Positions 58,949 through 64,000 of a stretch of 64,000 nucleotides of DNA are shown piece after piece (position 1 is the first letter of the stretch; the number at the start of each line of letters is the position of its first letter). This DNA comes from an uncultured Alistipes sp. (lineage in GTDB: Bacteria > Bacteroidota > Bacteroidia > Bacteroidales > Rikenellaceae). The notes beneath the pieces are model-generated. The model saw only the letters and a program-made list of their open reading frames with translations, made no database searches and had not been told where the DNA came from. A program made the position numbers and the translations under genes. The stretch is taken from assembly GCA_938014215.1 (NCBI GenBank), contig CALLRW010000002.1:124001-188000 (forward strand), written 5' to 3'.

Positions 58949-61858
58949 ATGCAGTCGACCATGTCTTTGATCCGAACCCTGCTGCCGGCCCTGAGTCTGC
59001 TGGCCTTCTCCTGTGCGTCGGAGAGTTCCGACCCGCTTGTCTGTGTCGATCCCTTCATCGGAACGGGATTCCACGGACATACCTATCCCGGGGCTACCAC
59101 CCCTTACGGTATGGTACAGCTCAGCCCCGATACCCGTTCGGGCGACTGGGATGCCTGTGCCGGCTACTACTACGAGGACCAAACCATCGATGGATTCTCG
59201 CACACCCACCTCAGCGGAACCGGGTGTGCCGATCTGGCCGACGTGCTGTTCCGTCCGACGATGCGCGACGAGATCAATGCCGCGGGCGAATACGCTCCAG
59301 TCCCCTTCCGCTTCACCCACGAACAGGAGCAGGCCTCGTGCGGATACTATGCCGTCTCGCTGCCCGACGAGCGGATCGATGTCGAACTGACGGCTGCCCC
59401 CCGTACCGGCGTACATCGCTACCGGTTTCACGGCGAGGGACCCCGCCGCGTGGAGATCGATATGACCCATTCGGTGGGTGAGGAGCGTCTCGAACGGTGG
59501 GAGCTCCGACCCTGCGGCGAGCGTGAGTTCTGCGGCATGCGCCTGACCCAGGGCTGGACGCCGAACCATCATGTCTGCTTCTCGGCCGCCTTCTCGGCGC
59601 CGTTCGTCGACACGAAGGTTCTCGACAGCGGGGTGGCGGTGCTGACCTTCGACGAGACGGTCGACACGCTGACCATCGCCGTCGGACTCTCGTCGGTCAG
59701 CTGTGAGAATGCCCGGGAGAACCGCCTGGCCGAGGTTCCCGAACTCGATTTCGACCGGGTACGGAGGCAGGCCGAGACGCTGTGGCGTGAGGCACTGGGC
59801 GCGGTGACCGTCACGGGCGGTACGCCGGAGCAGCGCCGCAACTTCTACACGGCCCTCTACCATACGAAACTGACCCCCAATCTGATGAGTGACGTCAACG
59901 GAGAATTCCGCCGCCACGACCAGACGATCGGCCACTTGCCCGAGGGGCAGCGCTACTATTCGACCCTCTCGCTGTGGGATACCTTCCGGGCCTGGAATCC
60001 GCTGCAGACGCTTATCGATACGACGCTGGTCAACAACATGGTCCGCAGCATGCTGGACATGTATGACTGCACGGGCGAACTGCCGATCTGGCCGCTGGCC
60101 TCGGGCGAGACCCGTACGATGATCGGTTACCACGCCGCTTCGGTGATCGCCGATGCCTGGATGAAGGGGATTCGCGGTTATGACGGCGCGAAGGCGCTGG
60201 CGGCGATGGTCCGCTCGTCGGAGATCAACGCCAAGGGGGCGGATCTCTATGCGGCGCTGGGGTATGTCCCCTCGGATGCCCGCAACGAGTCGGTATCCTG
60301 CACGCTGGAGTACGCCTACGACGACTGGACGATTGCCCGCATGGCCGAGGCGCTGGGCAACGACGAGGTGGCACGCCGCTACCGCGAACGGGCGATGAAC
60401 TACGTGAATCTCTTCGACGGTTCGACGGGTTTCTTCCGCGGACGCCGCTCCGACGGCGGCTGGACCACCCCCTTCGAACCCTTCGCCACGGGGCGTGACT
60501 ATACGGAGGCAACCCCCTGGCACTACCGCTTCTTCGTGCCGCACGACGTCAACGGGATGATCCAGCTGCTGGGCGGCCGCGAGGAGTTCCTCTGCCGGCT
60601 GGACAGCCTCTTCACCTTCGAATCGGACGCGATGCGCCTCGATGTCTCCGACGTCACGGGGCTCATGGGGCAGTATGCCCACGGCAACGAACCGAGCCAC
60701 CACATGGCCTATCTCTACAGCTATGCCGGCCAGCCGTGGAAGACCCAGGAGCTGACGCGCCGCCTGCTCGACGAGATGTATGCCCCGACGCCCGGCGGCA
60801 TCATCGGCAACGAGGATTGCGGGCAGATGTCGGCCTGGTACGTCCTCTCGTCGCTGGGTCTTTATGCGGTCTGCCCGGGCTCGAACGAGTTCGTGCTGAC
60901 CACGCCGCTCTTCGAACGGGCCGTGATCCGGCTCGGTAACGGCCGTACGCTGACCGTTACGGCCAACCATCCCGAACGAAACCGCTACATCCATGCGGTC
61001 CGCTTCAACGGCGAGCCCGTGGAGGAGAACTACATTACTTACGACCGGCTGATGGAGGGGGGTGAGCTGGCCTTCGAACTGGCGGCCGAACCCGACACGA
61101 CCCGCGGCACGCAGCCCGGGACGGAGCCCTACTCGCTGACCCGCGGGCGGATGGTCTCGATCCCCTGCACGACGACCGACGCCTCGCTCTTCGACAGCAG
61201 CACCTCGATCGATCTGGCCACGACAACCCTGGGCGCCGAGATCCGCTATACGCTCGACGGAACGGAACCTACGCGTGAATCGCCGCTCTACGAGGAGCCG
61301 ATCTTCGTCGACCGTACGCTGACGCTGCGGGCACGGGGCTTCCTCGACGGTGCCGCTCCGAGCCGCGAACTGGTGCTCCGCGCCGTGAGGGCCCGATTCA
61401 AACCCGAGGACCGGTTGGAAAACGTGCAGCCCGGCGTCTCGTACCGCTACTACGAGGGGAACTTCTCGCGGGTGGCGGATCTGGAGGGAGAGCCCGTCGT
61501 GGAGGAGGGGGTGATGCCGGAGGTGACGATCCGCCACGCCCGGCAGAGCGACCACTTCGGATACATCTTCGAAGGGGCTGTCTACGTCATGTATCGGGGT
61601 ATCTGGCAGTTCCGTCTGCAGAGCGATGACGGCAGCGTGCTGGAGATCGACGGCGAACGCATCGTCGACAACGACGGCTCGCACGCCTCCGTGGCCGCTA
61701 CGGGACGGGTGGTCCTCGAGGAGGGGGTGCACCGCTTCCGGCTGCTCTATTTCGAGGATTACGAGGGCGAGGAGCTCACGTGGGAGTGGCGGGCCCCGGG
61801 TGCCGAACACTTTGAACCCGTTCCGGCCGAAGCCCTCTTTACACAGGCATCCCGCTGA
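58949..61858 (+). CDS. GH92 alpha-mannosidase lipoprotein with CHB_HEX and PA14 domains
   Basis: 969 residues (ATG 58949; an ATG at 58961 is possible). Lipobox AFSC. GH92 domain ~30-735 with VDPFIGTGFHGHTYPGATTPYGMVQLSPDT, SHTHLSGTGC, GNEPSHHMAYLYSYAGQPWKT (catalytic Glu region) and NEDCGQMSAWYVLSSLGLYAVCPG. Then a chitobiase C-terminal-like domain (~760-815, AEIRYTLDGTEPTRESPLYEEP) and a PA14-like domain (~830-969, GIWQFRLQSDDGSVLEIDGERIVDNDGSH). GH92 enzymes are Ca-dependent exo-alpha-mannosidases of N-glycans or mannans; the extra domains may bind glycan. Confidence 0.95.
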   Translation: MQSTMSLIRTLLPALSLLAFSCASESSDPLVCVDPFIGTGFHGHTYPGATTPYGMVQLSPDTRSGDWDACAGYYYEDQTIDGFSHTHLSGTGCADLADVLFRPTMRDEINAAGEYAPVPFRFTHEQEQASCGYYAVSLPDERIDVELTAAPRTGVHRYRFHGEGPRRVEIDMTHSVGEERLERWELRPCGEREFCGMRLTQGWTPNHHVCFSAAFSAPFVDTKVLDSGVAVLTFDETVDTLTIAVGLSSVSCENARENRLAEVPELDFDRVRRQAETLWREALGAVTVTGGTPEQRRNFYTALYHTKLTPNLMSDVNGEFRRHDQTIGHLPEGQRYYSTLSLWDTFRAWNPLQTLIDTTLVNNMVRSMLDMYDCTGELPIWPLASGETRTMIGYHAASVIADAWMKGIRGYDGAKALAAMVRSSEINAKGADLYAALGYVPSDARNESVSCTLEYAYDDWTIARMAEALGNDEVARRYRERAMNYVNLFDGSTGFFRGRRSDGGWTTPFEPFATGRDYTEATPWHYRFFVPHDVNGMIQLLGGREEFLCRLDSLFTFESDAMRLDVSDVTGLMGQYAHGNEPSHHMAYLYSYAGQPWKTQELTRRLLDEMYAPTPGGIIGNEDCGQMSAWYVLSSLGLYAVCPGSNEFVLTTPLFERAVIRLGNGRTLTVTANHPERNRYIHAVRFNGEPVEENYITYDRLMEGGELAFELAAEPDTTRGTQPGTEPYSLTRGRMVSIPCTTTDASLFDSSTSIDLATTTLGAEIRYTLDGTEPTRESPLYEEPIFVDRTLTLRARGFLDGAAPSRELVLRAVRARFKPEDRLENVQPGVSYRYYEGNFSRVADLEGEPVVEEGVMPEVTIRHARQSDHFGYIFEGAVYVMYRGIWQFRLQSDDGSVLEIDGERIVDNDGSHASVAATGRVVLEEGVHRFRLLYFEDYEGEELTWEWRAPGAEHFEPVPAEALFTQASR

Positions 61859-61892
61859 ATATGAATCTTAAAACCGTAAAATACCGAGAACC

Positions 61893-62762
61893 ATGAAAAA
61901 GAGTCTGATCTTGTGGGCCGCCTCGCTGCCGCTGTTGTTTCTGACGGCATGCGGCGGTCATGAAAAAGCGGTGCCCGAGTTGAATGTCATGTCGTTCAAC
62001 ATGCGCTACGACAACCCCGAAGACGGGGAGAACAACTGGCAGTATCGCCGCGAACGGGTCGCCCGGGTGATTGCCGCGAACGATGTCGATCTGTTCGGCG
62101 CCCAGGAGCTGCTCGTGGGCCAGCTCAACGACCTGAAGGGGCTGCTGCCCGGCTATGCCGAGGTGGGGGTCGGACGCGAGGACGGCGCCGAGGCGGGCGA
62201 GTTCAATCCGGTCTTCTACCGTACGGACCGCTTCGAACTGCTCGACTGGGGCACCTTCTGGCTGAGCGAAACCCCCGAAGTGGCCGGTTCGAAGGGGTGG
62301 GACGGCGCCTGCGAACGGCTGGCCACCTGGACCGTGCTGCGTGACCGGGACGGCCGCGAACTCTTCTTCATCAATACGCACCTCGACCACATGGGCGAAG
62401 TGGCCCGCCGCGAGGGGGTTTCGCTGCTGCTCGGGCGGATCGATTCGCTCAGCGGCGGACGCCCCGTGGTGCTGACCGGCGACTTCAACGCCACGCCCGA
62501 TTCGGAGGTCATCGCCCACGTCCTGGCCGACGGCCGGTTGCGCCACACGCGCGACGTGGCCGACGTCCGGGAGGGCGCCTCGTGGAGTTTTGCCGACTAC
62601 GGATCGATCCCCGAGGCCGACCGTCAGCTGATCGACTACGTCTTCGTGAACGACGGCCTTGACGTGCCGATGTATCGCGTGCTGCCCGACACGCTCGACG
62701 GCGGCTACCTCTCGGACCACGCTCCCGTCCTTGTCAAACTGCAATACAACGCCTCGAAATGA
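61893..62762 (+). CDS. Endonuclease/exonuclease/phosphatase-family lipoprotein
   Basis: 289 residues. Lipobox LTAC. EEP-fold motifs complete: MSFNMRYDN, FGAQELLVGQ (metal Glu), INTHLDHMG, TGDFNATPDS and SDHAPV with the catalytic His. Members cut phosphomonoesters or phosphodiesters (nucleases, sphingomyelinases, inositol or sugar phosphatases). Its location between a mannosidase and a phosphodiesterase/phosphatase fusion, and the signal peptide, argue for a phosphorylated glycan or lipid substrate rather than DNA. Overlaps the next gene by 4 bases. Confidence 0.9.
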   Translation: MKKSLILWAASLPLLFLTACGGHEKAVPELNVMSFNMRYDNPEDGENNWQYRRERVARVIAANDVDLFGAQELLVGQLNDLKGLLPGYAEVGVGREDGAEAGEFNPVFYRTDRFELLDWGTFWLSETPEVAGSKGWDGACERLATWTVLRDRDGRELFFINTHLDHMGEVARREGVSLLLGRIDSLSGGRPVVLTGDFNATPDSEVIAHVLADGRLRHTRDVADVREGASWSFADYGSIPEADRQLIDYVFVNDGLDVPMYRVLPDTLDGGYLSDHAPVLVKLQYNASK

Positions 62763-64000
62763 TGAAGCACCCACTGTGGAAATGCGCGCTGCTGCTCCTG
62801 CTGGCGGCTGCCGCCGTGACGGCCCGCGCCGAACGGCCGATCCGGATCCATTCGCACAACGATTATGCCCGCTGCGTCCCCTTCTACGAGGCCTATTCCC
62901 AGCAGGTGGCCTCGATCGAGGTCGACCTCTTCCTCCACGACGGGCTGCTGCTCGTTGGCCACGACGAGGAGGATCTCACGTCCGACCGGACCTTCGAGAA
63001 GCTCTACGTCGAGCCGCTGGTCGAACTCTATGCCCGCAACGGAGGCCGCCCCTGGCGCGACTCCGACGAGGAGCTGCAGCTGATGATCGAACTCAAGTCG
63101 GAGACCGACCCCACGCTGCGTGCCGTGACCGGGGTGCTCGACCGCTGGCCCGAGGTCTTCGACACGCGGCGCAACCCCCACGCCGTGCGCATCGCCGTGA
63201 CGGGGCGTGTGCCGGCTCCGGAGGATTTCGACCGTTACGCCCCCTACGTGCGTTTTGACGGGGAGTGGGATGCCGACTATACGCCGGCCCAACTGGAGCG
63301 CGTGGCGCTGATCAGCGCCAATTTCCGTGCCTTCTCGCAGTGGAACGGCAAGGGCTCGATCCTCCCCGGGGAGCTGGCCCGCCTGCAGCAGGTGATCGAC
63401 CGGGCGCACGCCTGGGGAAAGCCCGTCCGCTTCTGGAACGCTCCCGAGGGGACAACCTCCTACTACACCTTCTACGACCTGGGGATCGACTACTTCAATA
63501 CGGACCGTCCGGAGACCTGCGCCGCCTTCTTCCGTGACTTTGCCAACAAGAATTTCCGCATCGGCGCCCACCGCGACGCCGAAGGGGGTGTCACCGGCAC
63601 GAAACGCCTCGACAAGACGACGCGTAACTTCAGCGGCTTCCGCAACGACAAGCTCCAGCTCTCGGAGGGGATCGACATCTATACGCCGACCTATCGCAAC
63701 GACGGCGGCCGCGGTCCGGTGCGCAACGTGATCTTCCTGATCGGCGACGGCATGGGGCTTTCGCAGATCCTCGCCGCGGCATACGCCAACCGGGGGCTCT
63801 CGACCCTGAAGATGAAGTACATCGGGCTGCAGCGCAACAACGCCCTGGGGGTCTTCACGACCGATTCGGCCGCGGGCGGCAGCGCCCTGGCCACGGGCGA
63901 GCGCCACGCCAACCGCCACATCGCGATGAGCACTGACAGCGTTCCCTACCCCTCACTGAGCGACTGGTTCTACGACCGGGGGCGTGCGGTCGGGGTGCTG
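62759..64000 (+). CDS. GDPD/PI-PLC-like and alkaline phosphatase fusion (3' end outside window)
   Basis: Starts at ATG 62759 (second ATG at 62762), overlapping the EEP gene stop, and is still open at 64000 (414 codons seen). Signal peptide (ends ...AVTARA). Residues ~30-270 are a glycerophosphodiesterase/PI-PLC-like TIM barrel: IHSHNDYARCVPFYEAYSQ, SIEVDLFLHDGLLLVGHD, LMIELKSE. From ~315 an alkaline phosphatase domain begins: RNVIFLIGDGMGLSQ (metal Asp) and FTTDSAAGGSALATGERH with the nucleophile Ser. A protein that can open a phosphodiester and then remove the phosphate is expected; the exact substrate is unknown. Confidence 0.88.
   Translation, partial: MMKHPLWKCALLLLLAAAAVTARAERPIRIHSHNDYARCVPFYEAYSQQVASIEVDLFLHDGLLLVGHDEEDLTSDRTFEKLYVEPLVELYARNGGRPWRDSDEELQLMIELKSETDPTLRAVTGVLDRWPEVFDTRRNPHAVRIAVTGRVPAPEDFDRYAPYVRFDGEWDADYTPAQLERVALISANFRAFSQWNGKGSILPGELARLQQVIDRAHAWGKPVRFWNAPEGTTSYYTFYDLGIDYFNTDRPETCAAFFRDFANKNFRIGAHRDAEGGVTGTKRLDKTTRNFSGFRNDKLQLSEGIDIYTPTYRNDGGRGPVRNVIFLIGDGMGLSQILAAAYANRGLSTLKMKYIGLQRNNALGVFTTDSAAGGSALATGERHANRHIAMSTDSVPYPSLSDWFYDRGRAVGVL

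Noticed and set aside
58736..61810. ~1020-codon open frame antisense to the GH92 gene
   Set aside because: Same reasoning; GH92 motifs on the plus strand are unambiguous.
1..64000. tRNA, rRNA, CRISPR or insertion sequences
   Set aside because: Intergenic regions were read for cloverleaf, CCA-type ends, spaced identical repeats and transposase-like frames with terminal inverted repeats; none found. The tandem arrays present lack spacer-repeat structure.

Overview
The window looks like a chromosomal segment of a high-GC member of the Bacteroidota, most likely order Bacteroidales and plausibly Rikenellaceae/Alistipes; that placement is inference from composition and gene content, not a database match. 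The signs are Bacteroidota-type promoters (TAnnTTTG boxes) before many genes, a SusC/SusD pair with a regulator carrying a sugar-binding domain, S46 and M13 peptidases, GIN-domain proteins, a NatA/NatB-type ABC exporter, and lipoproteins with short lipoboxes. No transposase, phage gene, rRNA, tRNA or CRISPR array was recognised.

Layout. 1-3.9 kb: end of a leucine-rich-repeat protein, galE, and a three-repeat lipoprotein. 3.9-6.5 kb (minus): ECF sigma factor, membrane anti-sigma candidate and a secreted GIN-domain protein. 6.7-8.6 kb: ribosomal protein L25, pth and a convergent Hsp15-like S4 gene. 8.8-18.2 kb (minus): a peptidoglycan/division cluster in the order rsmH-ftsL-ftsI-murE-mraY-murD-ftsW, which stops before the usual murG-murC-ftsQ-ftsA-ftsZ part. 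18.3-20.2 kb: a PlsC-type O-acyltransferase and a hemolysin-like N-acyltransferase that together look like a glycine-lipid pathway (glsA/glsB). 20.6-25.0 kb (minus): a small Pro/Glu-rich secreted protein, then a hybrid histidine kinase with its sigma-54-dependent response regulator. 25.1-27.6 kb: ABC-2 exporter operon. 27.8-31.2 kb: pgk and an M13 peptidase lipoprotein. 31.5-33.8 kb (minus): patatin/beta-barrel protein. 33.9-40.7 kb: pheS, a TPR protein, EnvC-like activator, ybeY, mnmG, ending at two parS-like palindromes. 41.5-48.5 kb (minus): ilvE, metG, DPP7-like peptidase, Nim-like flavoprotein, nadA. 48.5-50.3 kb: an AT-rich GTTGA-rich intergenic region, mrp, and a divergent promoter region. 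50.3-52.1 kb: sppA. 52.4-64 kb: a polysaccharide-utilisation-like locus (XylR-type regulator, susC, susD, GH92 mannosidase, EEP-family hydrolase, and a GDPD-alkaline phosphatase fusion cut by the window end).

Most notable signals: (1) an almost identical palindrome TTTATCG-N5-CGATAAA placed at exactly the same distance from the -33 and -7 boxes of two distant promoters (ABC exporter operon and sppA), suggesting a shared regulator; (2) two 16-bp parS-type palindromes behind mnmG, and about 8 kb away a 390-bp AT-rich GTTGA/TCAAC cluster that is a candidate replication-origin-like element; (3) the glsA/glsB-type acyltransferase pair; (4) a glycan locus pairing a mannosidase with two phosphate-ester hydrolases, suggesting phosphorylated mannosides or GPI-like glycans as substrate; (5) a sigma/anti-sigma operon whose third gene joins a CpxP/Spy-like helical region to a long GIN beta-repeat domain; (6) very charged N-terminal extensions on both FtsW and FtsL; and (7) several degenerate GC-rich repeat arrays lying just downstream of genes.
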